Positions 55,128 through 63,373 of a stretch of DNA of 64,000 nucleotides are shown here, piece by piece. The stretch spans positions 1 to 64,000 of the forward strand of contig NZ_JAIQXX010000008.1 of NCBI RefSeq assembly GCF_021887715.1, written 5' to 3'. The position numbers and the translations under genes are program-made. The notes beneath the pieces are model-generated. The model was not told where the DNA came from, made no database searches, and was given only the letters and a program-made list of their open reading frames with translations. This DNA is from Winogradskyella immobilis (GTDB taxonomy: Bacteria; Bacteroidota; Bacteroidia; Flavobacteriales; Flavobacteriaceae). Each line of letters opens with the position of its first letter. The stretch's first letter is position 1.

Positions 55128-55595
55128 ATGGATAGTAAAATTGTAAAATCGATTCTTTTAGAAGCAATTAAATCAGCAGAAAAAACTTTAGAGAGAGATA
55201 TTAAAAAAGACGAACAATCAAAAAAGATTATTCATTATTTATTACAGTTTTTTAAAAACTTAGGTTTAGATACAATAAACAGATTACTTTTAGAAGGTAA
55301 GCTTTATGTAAAAGACCAAATTAAAAGCGGGTTAAGAACCGTTGTACTTTCTTTATCTAACATTATATATTCAATAGTAAAATTAATTACAGGGTTTTTA
55401 ATTATTAGTATTGGATTAGTGTTTGGTGCTATTGCCTTTTCATTATGGTTGGGAGAAATTGTAGGCAGTTCAGCATTAGGTTTTGTAATAGGTGGTATTT
55501 CCTGGGTATTAATAATGTTTATCGTTATTAGATTTTTTATTAATAAGAATAGAATAGAAAAAATGATTAAATCTAAGATCAATATTAATTTTTAA
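55128..55595 (+). CDS. Small membrane protein, holin-like (Phage_holin_3_6 type)
   Basis: 155 residues. A charged helical N-terminus (1-75) and two transmembrane helices (about 86-108 and 115-138), with a basic tail. The layout matches the chromosomal phage-holin-family/DUF membrane proteins of Bacteroidota, which are not tied to phages here (no phage genes nearby). Function unknown. Confidence 0.65.
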   Translation: MDSKIVKSILLEAIKSAEKTLERDIKKDEQSKKIIHYLLQFFKNLGLDTINRLLLEGKLYVKDQIKSGLRTVVLSLSNIIYSIVKLITGFLIISIGLVFGAIAFSLWLGEIVGSSALGFVIGGISWVLIMFIVIRFFINKNRIEKMIKSKININF

Positions 55596-55673
55596 GCTAA
55601 ATAAGTAAATCTAATAAGTTATAAAACAATAGGATTACCTATATACGTTCATTGTACCACTTACAAACATAAA

Positions 55674-56288
55674 ATGTCATTAAAAAAATTACATCCATTA
55701 TTAAAAGAAGCGATAGATAATATAGGTATTAAAGATTCTAATACACTTCAAAAAAAAGTCTTACCTGTTTTAAAAGGTGGAGCAGATGCTTATGTTATTG
55801 CTCCAACGGGAAGTGGTAAAACCACAGCACTAATTATTAATACCATTCATAAACTGAAAGCTGAAGCTTTTGAAGATTCTCCTCGAGCATTAATTTTTGT
55901 TGAAACCAAACAAAAAGCATTAGACTTAAAGGAGCAATTTGTAACATTTACTAAGCATACAAACTTGAGGGCTTATACAGTTTACGATGCATATGATATA
56001 GAAAAACAGCGTGATGAAATATATGTAGGTACAGACATTTTAATTGCTACTCCTGCACGTTTAAGTAAATTATATTTTAAAAATTGGGTACACTTGGGGC
56101 AAATAAAATTATTAGCGGTTGAAGATGCAGGTTATATAGTGAGAAACAATATTCATAATATAATTTTGCGTTTGACTGAAAGTGTAGATAAGTGTCAGTT
56201 TATAATTATTTCTGATACTATGAATTCCAAAATGGCAAATTATCAAAATTCATTTATGAGTAATGCCAGAATTTTAAAAGAAGATTAA
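55674..56288 (+). CDS. Single-domain DEAD-box-like helicase protein
   Basis: A 204-residue protein equal to the first RecA domain of a DEAD-box RNA helicase. It has Q-motif-like NTLQKKVLPVL, Walker A APTGSGKTTA (43-52) and motif Ib-like TPARLSKL. Motif II reads VEDAG instead of DEAD, and motif III reads SDT instead of SAT. The second RecA domain is absent and no fragment follows. ATP binding is likely; hydrolysis and unwinding are doubtful. Such short forms recur in Flavobacteriaceae, so it may be a genuine regulator rather than a remnant. Its stop overlaps a convergent gene by 4 bp. Confidence 0.82.
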   Translation: MSLKKLHPLLKEAIDNIGIKDSNTLQKKVLPVLKGGADAYVIAPTGSGKTTALIINTIHKLKAEAFEDSPRALIFVETKQKALDLKEQFVTFTKHTNLRAYTVYDAYDIEKQRDEIYVGTDILIATPARLSKLYFKNWVHLGQIKLLAVEDAGYIVRNNIHNIILRLTESVDKCQFIIISDTMNSKMANYQNSFMSNARILKED

Positions 56289-56680
56289 AGTGTTAACATC
56301 CAATTGTTTTTAAGTAATCTGAATGTTTTTAATTCAGTTCTTAAAATAGATAAGTAATCTTTACCATTACTATTTGCTTTTTCTAGACGTTTGCAATTTT
56401 TATATAAAAGCGAAGTTAAACGATCTATACGCTCAATGTGCTTGTATTTCTTTTCAGAAAATTTTTCACGTTCAGCATTCATAATTTCTGGTGCAAGAGA
56501 ATTCGATTGTTGAACAATATCTCCAGAAAAATAAATATTTGGATCTTCACGGCCATCATCATCGATATAATTCAAGTCCTGATTTAGATATGTAGAAATA
56601 TTTTGCGATAACACAATAATATCCATAGCCTTATTATAAAGCGGCATATCAGAAAAATAAGATGGTATAGTGTTAATCAT
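56285..56680 (-). CDS. Helical-bundle hypothetical protein
   Basis: 131 residues, mostly helical. It is a distant paralogue of the protein at 62815-63318: shared features are MPLYNKAMDII versus LPIFKKAMELQ at the start and YLSILRTELKTFRLLKNNW versus YLDLLRNEVDEFRILFSEW near the end. The N-terminal pattern also recalls four-helix-bundle S23-like proteins. Function unknown. Confidence 0.7.
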   Translation of the reverse strand: MINTIPSYFSDMPLYNKAMDIIVLSQNISTYLNQDLNYIDDDGREDPNIYFSGDIVQQSNSLAPEIMNAEREKFSEKKYKHIERIDRLTSLLYKNCKRLEKANSNGKDYLSILRTELKTFRLLKNNWMLTL

Positions 56681-56727
56681 TTTCTATTAAACTGATACAA
56701 ATTTAATGACAAGAAGTGAACTTCTGA

Positions 56728-56762
56728 ATTTGATATTAAATCAAATCGCTATATTTGATTTA
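56728..56762. promoter_or_regulatory. Operator-like palindromes upstream of Lrp/AsnC gene
   Basis: Three alternating half-sites: ATTTGAT (56728-56734), ATCAAAT (56740-56746) and ATTTGAT (56753-56759). The last two extend to a perfect inverted repeat TAAATCAAAT-N6-ATTTGATTTA (56737-56762). It ends 32 bp before the regulator's ATG and is probably its autoregulatory site. Confidence 0.6.
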
Positions 56763-56794
56763 AATATTAAAGTATTTCACGTAAAAAACATTAA

Positions 56795-57238
56795 ATGAAT
56801 ATAGATCCGCTGAATTGGCAAATTTTAAAATGCTTACAACGTAATGCACGCATGTCTAACGTAGAGATAGGTAAGATTATAGGCTTGAGCTCACCAGCAG
56901 TTTCAGAACGTATAAAAAAAATGGAGGACATAGGTATTATTCAAGGTTATCATGCTGTTGTGTCTCCTGCAGAAGCAGGCTATCAACTAAAAGCTATAAT
57001 AACGTTGCGTGCTTTTATGGGGATGTTAAAACCATTCCTTGAAAAAGTAAAAATTTATAACGAAGTCATTAATTGCTACAGAATCACGGGCAACGAAAAC
57101 ATTGTAATGGAAGTGGTTTTAAAAAACCAAAAACACCTCGAAGATTTTATCGATCAGCTTATTGTATATGGAGAAACTAAAACTCAGATAGTATTATCTC
57201 ATGTTGTAGATTATAATGATATTACTCCTTTAAAATAA
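56795..57238 (+). CDS. Lrp/AsnC family transcriptional regulator
   Basis: 147 residues: N-terminal helix-turn-helix (LQRNARMSNVEIGKIIGLSSPAVSERIKKME, about 14-44) and C-terminal ligand-sensing RAM domain (KAIITLRAFMGML...CYRITGNENIVMEVVLKNQKHLEDFID). It normally binds DNA as dimers or octamers and responds to amino acids. A perfect palindrome lies upstream. Convergent neighbour: amidohydrolase gene (2-bp gap). Confidence 0.92.
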   Translation: MNIDPLNWQILKCLQRNARMSNVEIGKIIGLSSPAVSERIKKMEDIGIIQGYHAVVSPAEAGYQLKAIITLRAFMGMLKPFLEKVKIYNEVINCYRITGNENIVMEVVLKNQKHLEDFIDQLIVYGETKTQIVLSHVVDYNDITPLK

Positions 57239-57240
57239 GT

Positions 57241-58824
57241 TTAATCTTTAACTCCAGGTTGTTTTAATGTCCAATTGGTTTTTGCTTTCTCAGCATCGAC
57301 CATATCCTTTACATCTTTAAGTAAGCGTTTTGCATCATAAATAACACCATCTTTAATGGTATACTTTACGCCTCCAACACGAACAACTTCGTTGTCGTCT
57401 GTCAATTTGATAGCTCCAGTACCATAAAGCACTTTTAAATTTGCTAAAGGGTTTTCTTCTACGATTACAAAATCTGCTAATTTTCCTATTTGTATAGATC
57501 CAATTTTATCATCCATACCTAATGCTTCAGCTCCATTAAACGTTGCTGATTTAATGACTTCTAATGGATGAAAACCTGCTTCACGTAATAATTCTAACTC
57601 ACGTATGTATGCAAACCCATAGAGTTGATAAATAAACCCAGAGTCAGAACCTGTTGTCACACGACCACCACGATTTTTATATTCGTTAATAAAAGTCATC
57701 CAAAGCTGAAAATTTTGTTTCCACGCTACTTCTTGCTCTGTTCCCCAATCGTGCCAATACGATCCGTGAGAAATTTTACTGGGCTCGTAAAATTTCCAAA
57801 GTGATGGTAGCGTGTAATCTTCATGCCATTCTGCACGACGTGCACGTTGTAAATCCCTGCTGGCTTCATAGATATTAAACGTAGGATCTAATGTGAAATC
57901 TAACTCTAATAATTCATTCATTACAATATTCCAATGCTCAGAATAGGGTTTTGCAGCTTGTTGCCAAAGTTTACCAGCTTCTTCAAAACGGTGTTGTTCG
58001 TTTTGATAATTATAATCTAGTGGATAATCTTGTATGGTTTTGTCTTCAAATAAAGCTTCTGGTAAGCCATACCAATGTTCCATAGAGGTTAATCCAGCTC
58101 TAGCCGAATGCAAGACATTCCATCGTGCAACACTTAATTGAGCATGGTGTGCAGCAGAACCTAGCCCTAGTTTTTTATTTTCGTCCAAAGCTGCCGTCAT
58201 AATATCGGGTTCGGCTCCAAAAAACTTAATGCCATCTGCACCACGTTTAGCATTAGCACGCACCCATTGTCTAGCCATTTCTGGTGTAGTAATTGGCACA
58301 TCATTAAGCGGATTAAAATCTGGATTTTTTTGACCAAATCTTGTAAAAGTAATAATACGAGGTGCTACAATTTTATGTGCGTCACTTTTCTTTTTCATAT
58401 CTACAGACCAATCCAAACCACGCCCACCAACTTCTCTTACTGTAGTCACACCATGTGCCATCCAAAGTTTAAAAACGTATTCCCAATCAGCACCTTGACC
58501 TGTTCCGCCTATATGGGCATGCATATCTATAAAACCTGGCAATACATACATGCCATTTGCATCTAATTCTTTTCCGCCTGCTTTTAATTTAGGACGTTTA
58601 GACTCGTCAATCTCAACTCCAGGATAGCCTACAACTTGTATGTTAACAATCTTATTATTTTCTACCACGATATCAATTGGACCTCTTGGTGGTGCACCAT
58701 CTCCACTTATAAGTGTAACACCTCTAATTATAAGTTGAGGAAATGGACCTTCACCCAAATAGTCATCTTGTGCAAAAGATGAAAAAGAAAATATAAGAGC
58801 GACTAAAAGAATATAAGGTTTCAT
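57241..58824 (-). CDS. Exported amidohydrolase family enzyme
   Basis: A 527-residue metal-dependent hydrolase with a signal peptide (about 1-19, LLVALIFSFSSFAQ). The metal site is HAH (H102-H104 in PGFIDMHAHIG). The C-terminal part with GSDSGFIYQLYG and LADFVIVEENPL completes the TIM-barrel and the small beta domain. The class acts on peptides, dipeptides or imidazolone-like substrates; the actual one is unknown. It follows an M14 carboxypeptidase gene by 10 bp, so a peptide-degrading pair is likely. Confidence 0.88.
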   Translation of the reverse strand: MKPYILLVALIFSFSSFAQDDYLGEGPFPQLIIRGVTLISGDGAPPRGPIDIVVENNKIVNIQVVGYPGVEIDESKRPKLKAGGKELDANGMYVLPGFIDMHAHIGGTGQGADWEYVFKLWMAHGVTTVREVGGRGLDWSVDMKKKSDAHKIVAPRIITFTRFGQKNPDFNPLNDVPITTPEMARQWVRANAKRGADGIKFFGAEPDIMTAALDENKKLGLGSAAHHAQLSVARWNVLHSARAGLTSMEHWYGLPEALFEDKTIQDYPLDYNYQNEQHRFEEAGKLWQQAAKPYSEHWNIVMNELLELDFTLDPTFNIYEASRDLQRARRAEWHEDYTLPSLWKFYEPSKISHGSYWHDWGTEQEVAWKQNFQLWMTFINEYKNRGGRVTTGSDSGFIYQLYGFAYIRELELLREAGFHPLEVIKSATFNGAEALGMDDKIGSIQIGKLADFVIVEENPLANLKVLYGTGAIKLTDDNEVVRVGGVKYTIKDGVIYDAKRLLKDVKDMVDAEKAKTNWTLKQPGVKD

Positions 58825-58834
58825 AGGGTTTAGT

Positions 58835-61378
58835 TTAGTTAAAACTTCTTGGAATAAATATTTGATTACCCAAAAACAAAGCGTTTACAAACAAGCGATT
58901 AGTACCATACCAAGCGCCTCTAAAATTAGGATTATCAGCAAAAAGAACAACACGTCCACCACCTAAAGGACTTACAATAAGCGATGCAGATGGTTTAATA
59001 AATGTTTCCAAATTTTTATTAGATATAAAGCCATCGACATGCGGGTCTTTGGTGTATTTTGCTACTGTAGAATATGGATTTTTACTAGGTGAAAGATATA
59101 CGTTATTATTTTTGTATACGGGTAATTCATTACGTTGATAACCAAACCCAAGGGGATGTGTAATATCTAAATTTACATTAAATATTGCGCCTCCCAATTG
59201 CTCTCTTCCTATATGTTCTGAAGCATCAACATAAGGCAACCTTTCCGTTTTAGTTTTAGAACTGTCTTTGGGCTTTTGAGTTAGCTTTTCGTTTACCAAC
59301 TTGCTGTTTATTGCCCATCTTGAAGCTCCAGCAATAGTAATTAATGTATTACCTTTAGCTGTCCAAGATTTTAATCGTTGTTTTTGAATAGAATCTAATT
59401 GACTATAGCCACCAGAAACCATCACTAGTGTATTGTATTTATCTAAATTAGCACGATTAAAGTTAGTCATTCTAATTTTTGTTATTGGCATGTGTATTCT
59501 GGTATCTAATAAATGCCATACTTCCCCAGCTTCATAACTATTAACGCCTTCACCTATTAATAATGCTGCTTTAGGTGTTGCTATTGTTCTAAAATTATTA
59601 CTACCTAAATCAATACCTTTAATACTAAACCCTGTATTTGTAGAATACACAGGTACATTATAGTTTTGTTGAGCTTCTTTAATTATAGCATAAACTTCAC
59701 TACTAGATAATTTTTGCTTACTCACAGGAATCATAACAGCACCATAATTAAAAGACTGTATACCGTTATTGGTATTAGCAGAAAATGGCTTAAATGCAGA
59801 AGATGCTTTTACACCTTTAGATTGCATATAATACAATGCAGAAGGTGCATTGTAATCGTCCCAATCCATAATATAAGCGTATTCTGATTTTGTGACTTGT
59901 GTATTAGAAACAATATTTGAAACCTCCGTAATTTCTTCACCTAGCTTTGAAGATTTTAACCCTTTATACGGCATATTATAAAAGTTGGCGACTGACCAAG
60001 CAGAAGCATCATAAAACACACTATCTCTATATTTACTATAGGTTTCGAAGATGGTTTGTACCATGCGTTGTTGCGGTTGTTTTAATGGTACTTGAAATTT
60101 ATCTTTAGCTTTATAGACTTTGATTTTGTGCTTTAATAATAAATCTAGGAAAGCTTTGGTTCTGTTTTTGTCATGAGTATCTCCAAATTCATAAGCAGAA
60201 ACTCCGGATTTTGTAGAATTAGCAACAGCAGATTTAAAAAAATCTTGTTGGTATTTGCGTAATTGCACTTTGTTTTCTACAGCAGCTTTTATAGTGGCTA
60301 TACTTGAGGTATACTGATTGCGTATGGTAAACGGAAATGTTATTTTTCCATAATCGGTATCTTGTACATGACCTCTAGAGCTTGCTTGCTCAAACAATAA
60401 AGCTAAAGCTCCTTGCAAATCAGGATATGAAGATCCATAACCTGGATATGTACCATCAAAAGCTTCTTTGGTATAGTATAAAGACCCAATATTATCTAAA
60501 GCATTGGCGTAATACGGTGCAAATAGATTGTTGAGGTCTTCATAATTTTCTTTAGGCATTATCGGGTCTTGAGAACCTATTGGTTTCATTGGTTCAAAGA
60601 AATAATTGCTATTGGTTCCCATTTCATGAAAATCAGTAACTACATTAGGATACCAGTTATGAAACCATTTTAATTTCCCTTGACTTTCAGGGTGTACCGC
60701 TAATAACCAATCTCTGTTTAAATCAAACCAAAAATGATTGGTTCTTCCTCGCGGCCAAGCTTCATTATGTTCGGCATCTATATTATCCGAAACTAAAGGA
60801 TTTGATTTATATTGATTTGCCCATTGCGTATGTCGATCTCTCCCATCTGGGTTTATTGTAGGATCTATAAATACGATACTTTTATTTAAATAGTTTTGAA
60901 CTTCAGAGCTATTAGAAGCAACAAGTGTGTATGCTGTAAGTAATGCAGCTTCTGAGCTTGAAGGTTCATTACCATGTACATTATAACCTAATTGGATAAA
61001 AACAGGGACATCGTCATAATTACTAGGGCTTTTATTAGGGTCTACAAACTGTAAATGTTTAGTTTTAATTGTTTCTAAATTTGAAAGATTATCAGGGTTA
61101 GAAACCGTAAGTATCACCAGTTTTCTGCCTTCATGTGTTTTTCCGTAAACTTCAATGGTAGCTCTATCTGAAACTTCAGCAAGTTTATACAAATAGGCCA
61201 CAATTTGATCATGACGTGTATGTTGCTCACCAATACCATAGCCTAAAAAGGTTTCAGGTGAAGGAATACTAGCATTAAAAGGTGCTTTGTCTTTAAAAAA
61301 ATAATCTTGTGAAAATGTTGTAACTGATATTAATAGTGTAAAGATTCCAGTTGTAAGAAATCGTTTTGTTAGTGTCAT
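58835..61378 (-). CDS. Secreted M14 family zinc carboxypeptidase
   Basis: 847 residues with signal peptide (about 1-23). The catalytic domain has H135 and E138 (HGNEPSSSE), H251 (DFHEMG) and catalytic E330 (LLFEQASSRG). A large C-terminal part (about 520-847) resembles a class I glutamine-amidotransferase-like fold (GEGVNSYEAGEVWHLLD), a usual companion in this subfamily. It removes C-terminal amino acids from extracellular or periplasmic peptides. It is probably co-transcribed with the downstream amidohydrolase. Confidence 0.92.
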   Translation of the reverse strand: MTLTKRFLTTGIFTLLISVTTFSQDYFFKDKAPFNASIPSPETFLGYGIGEQHTRHDQIVAYLYKLAEVSDRATIEVYGKTHEGRKLVILTVSNPDNLSNLETIKTKHLQFVDPNKSPSNYDDVPVFIQLGYNVHGNEPSSSEAALLTAYTLVASNSSEVQNYLNKSIVFIDPTINPDGRDRHTQWANQYKSNPLVSDNIDAEHNEAWPRGRTNHFWFDLNRDWLLAVHPESQGKLKWFHNWYPNVVTDFHEMGTNSNYFFEPMKPIGSQDPIMPKENYEDLNNLFAPYYANALDNIGSLYYTKEAFDGTYPGYGSSYPDLQGALALLFEQASSRGHVQDTDYGKITFPFTIRNQYTSSIATIKAAVENKVQLRKYQQDFFKSAVANSTKSGVSAYEFGDTHDKNRTKAFLDLLLKHKIKVYKAKDKFQVPLKQPQQRMVQTIFETYSKYRDSVFYDASAWSVANFYNMPYKGLKSSKLGEEITEVSNIVSNTQVTKSEYAYIMDWDDYNAPSALYYMQSKGVKASSAFKPFSANTNNGIQSFNYGAVMIPVSKQKLSSSEVYAIIKEAQQNYNVPVYSTNTGFSIKGIDLGSNNFRTIATPKAALLIGEGVNSYEAGEVWHLLDTRIHMPITKIRMTNFNRANLDKYNTLVMVSGGYSQLDSIQKQRLKSWTAKGNTLITIAGASRWAINSKLVNEKLTQKPKDSSKTKTERLPYVDASEHIGREQLGGAIFNVNLDITHPLGFGYQRNELPVYKNNNVYLSPSKNPYSTVAKYTKDPHVDGFISNKNLETFIKPSASLIVSPLGGGRVVLFADNPNFRGAWYGTNRLFVNALFLGNQIFIPRSFN

Positions 61379-61456
61379 AGAATTTGTTTTGATGTAACCT
61401 AGAATATTAAGATTGATAAAATTAAGGATTTATAATTAGCCGTAAAAGTTTAAGGG

Positions 61457-61565
61457 CTGTCATGTTGTCCCGATGGCTGTCGAGATTATTTCAACATCTT
61501 AGCTTGTTTGTGATTAGATTCTGAAATACAGAAGAAAATTCAGCACAAGTAAGTTCAGAATGACA
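61457..61565. repeat. Degenerate composite palindromic repeat
   Basis: Contains CTGTCATGTTGTCC-like and AACATCT sequences, then AGATTCTGAAATACA and AAGTTCAGAATGACA. It looks like decayed copies of the repeat families at 42747 and 52997, between the DUF6090 gene and the M14 peptidase gene. Confidence 0.5.
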
Positions 61566-61572
61566 AAAGAAT

Positions 61573-62298
61573 TTAATCATTTTTTAATTCTTTATCTATC
61601 AATTCTTGTATTTCAATAATTTCTTTTTCTATTTGTTTGTACAATGCTATCAATTCGTGTTTTAAAAATATCTCAAATTTTAAAACTTCTAGGAAGCTAT
61701 TATTCGTGTAGAGTTCTTCTAAATTATAAGGTGCAGCGTCTACCAAAACACTTTTAGATTTGAGTGCTTTAAACAACATTGGTCTGAATTGACCCAATAA
61801 AAATTCATTAGAGATGCGGTTATTCAAACCATCTAAATAATCATATCTAGCAGTATATAAATTTGTAATTTTTCGTCTTAACTCATCATTTGAAATAAGA
61901 TTAACTCCAAAGGTTTTTAGATTTTCGTATGCAGAACTATTTTTTACGAGAACTGTGCCATTTGAAAGTTGACCATAATGAGGTCTTAACGAATCGTGAA
62001 ATGGTAATTTGTTTTCTAATTGAGTTAAAACAATCTCGTTAGATCTAAGCGTTTTTGTATCAGCATCAATATTTGAACGAATATCACTTAAGTCAAGAGC
62101 AAGATTTTCTTTCATTTCAAGAAGTAAACTGCGTTCTAATTGTTTTTGCTGTTTATGTTCATTGTTGTTATTAATTTGAAGTGCGATTAAAATGCCAATG
62201 ACCACCAAAATGATCTCACCTATGGCATATAATAGGTACTTTGAAAATTTATTTTCTTTAATCATCGTTTGACGTATTTTTCTGAAAAACTTGATCAT
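61573..62298 (-). CDS. DUF6090 family membrane-anchored protein, second copy
   Basis: About 241 residues from MIKFFRKIRQTMIK. Basic N-terminus, one transmembrane helix (about 24-45, YAIGEIILVVIGILIALQINN) and an extracytoplasmic helical domain. Paralogue of 44692-45447; the first 45 residues are strongly conserved and the rest diverges. An upstream ATG (62352) would add 18 hydrophobic residues and is less likely. The 28-bp inverted repeat lies just upstream. Confidence 0.85.
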   Translation of the reverse strand: MIKFFRKIRQTMIKENKFSKYLLYAIGEIILVVIGILIALQINNNNEHKQQKQLERSLLLEMKENLALDLSDIRSNIDADTKTLRSNEIVLTQLENKLPFHDSLRPHYGQLSNGTVLVKNSSAYENLKTFGVNLISNDELRRKITNLYTARYDYLDGLNNRISNEFLLGQFRPMLFKALKSKSVLVDAAPYNLEELYTNNSFLEVLKFEIFLKHELIALYKQIEKEIIEIQELIDKELKND

Positions 62299-62348
62299 TA
62301 ATTTAATCGTTTTAACTTGTTGGATATAAATGTAATAAAATTTGAAAA

Positions 62349-62428
62349 ACACCCCTAAAGTCCCCTCAAGGGGACATTATAAAGAAACGTATTAGGATCC
62401 TGTCCCCTTGAGGGGACTTTAGGGGTGT
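62349..62428. repeat. Perfect 28-bp inverted repeat (ACACCCCTAAAG...)
   Basis: Arms 62349-62376 and 62401-62428 are exact reverse complements with a 24-bp spacer. Each arm ends in an inner near-palindrome GTCCCCTCAAGGGGAC. The right arm ends on the first base of the DUF559 stop codon. The element spans the whole gap between the DUF6090 leader and the DUF559 gene. Confidence 0.95.
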
Positions 62429-62793
62429 CAATTTAAAAGCGCTTTAACTTTTTCTTCAATCACTAATAGCACACTAAACATGTTTGTCTTGACTTCTTCA
62501 TTTGAAAAGCGTAAAAATTGAACGCCATATGCTTCAATTTCGCCTTGTCGTTTTGCATCATATATAAAACTATGATCATGACTTTTTCCGTCAATTTCTA
62601 TAGCCAAACCAATTTCATGACAATAAAAATCAACTATATAATTTAACATTGGAACTTGTCTGTGAAACTGAACTTCAAGTGCTCTTTTCTTAAGATTTTG
62701 CCACAATAAGACTTCAGTTAAAGTACTATTTTTTCTTAGTTGCCGAGCTAATAACTTTAATTCTGGGTTATATGGGATAATTTTGTTTCTCAT
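62428..62793 (-). CDS. DUF559 endonuclease-fold protein (Vsr-like)
   Basis: 121 residues of the DUF559/restriction-endonuclease-like fold. The family core is clear: LRKNSTLTEVLLWQNLKKRALEVQFHRQVPM, then VDFYCHEIGLAIEIDGKSHDH with the putative catalytic Asp/Glu residues, and GVQFLRFSNEEV. The stop codon overlaps the perfect inverted repeat 62349-62428. The family is widespread in Bacteroidota, often in stand-alone copies of unknown role. Confidence 0.9.
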   Translation of the reverse strand: MRNKIIPYNPELKLLARQLRKNSTLTEVLLWQNLKKRALEVQFHRQVPMLNYIVDFYCHEIGLAIEIDGKSHDHSFIYDAKRQGEIEAYGVQFLRFSNEEVKTNMFSVLLVIEEKVKALLN

Positions 62794-62814
62794 TCATCAT
62801 TGGTTGATGATTAA

Positions 62815-63318
62815 TTATTCTATATCATAAAAAGGGTTTTGAAAAGGTCGGTCATCATCAGGATCTTTGTCATCATAGTTTATTCCTGGTGGATTGAATA
62901 AACCCCATCGATCAATGCTATAGTTCCAGCAATCAAAGGTTTTTACCCATTCGGAAAAGAGTATTCTGAACTCATCAACTTCATTTCTGAGCAGATCTAA
63001 ATATTCAATGTCTTTAAAACCATGCATTTGTATATCTCGAGCATCGGTAATCAATTCTCGAGCAGCTTTATGAATAATGGCTGCATTTTCCATTTTTATG
63101 TCATACAACATATCTTCGTCTGCTACTCCAGCGATTTTTGCAGGAATGATTAATGAATTTTCTCTTAAATAATTTAGATTATGCTTAATCATTTCTTTTT
63201 CAATCTCATGTTCAGGTTGAATTTCTGTATTTTCAACTACCTTAACAATATGATCTACTAGCTTTTGAAGCTCCATGGCTTTTTTAAATATGGGAAGTTT
63301 TTTCCATTTTTCTTTCAT
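62815..63318 (-). CDS. Helical-bundle hypothetical protein, paralogue
   Basis: 167 residues, mostly helical, with an acidic proline-rich tail (DDKDPDDDRPFQNPFYDIE). It is related to 56285-56680 through the first helix and the YLDLLRNEVDEFRILFSEW segment. The general layout recalls four-helix-bundle accessory proteins. It lies between DUF559 and a palindromic repeat. Function unknown. Confidence 0.68.
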   Translation of the reverse strand: MKEKWKKLPIFKKAMELQKLVDHIVKVVENTEIQPEHEIEKEMIKHNLNYLRENSLIIPAKIAGVADEDMLYDIKMENAAIIHKAARELITDARDIQMHGFKDIEYLDLLRNEVDEFRILFSEWVKTFDCWNYSIDRWGLFNPPGINYDDKDPDDDRPFQNPFYDIE

Positions 63319-63338
63319 GATAAGCTATTATCGATATA

Positions 63339-63369
63339 GACCTACAAGGTTTTTGAAACCTTGCAGGTC
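63339..63369. repeat. Palindromic repeat GACCTACAAGG/CCTTGCAGGTC
   Basis: Inverted arms GACCTACAAGGTTT (63339-63352) and AAACCTTGCAGGTC (63356-63369), differing at one position. A T-run follows on the plus strand. It may act as a terminator but has the look of a widespread Bacteroidota intergenic repeat. It lies between the DJ-1 gene and the helical-bundle gene. Confidence 0.8.
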
Positions 63370-63373
63370 GTTT

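Noticed and set aside
55128-55595. Prophage remnant suggested by the holin-like protein
   Set aside because: No other phage gene lies nearby; proteins of this shape are common chromosomal genes in Bacteroidota.
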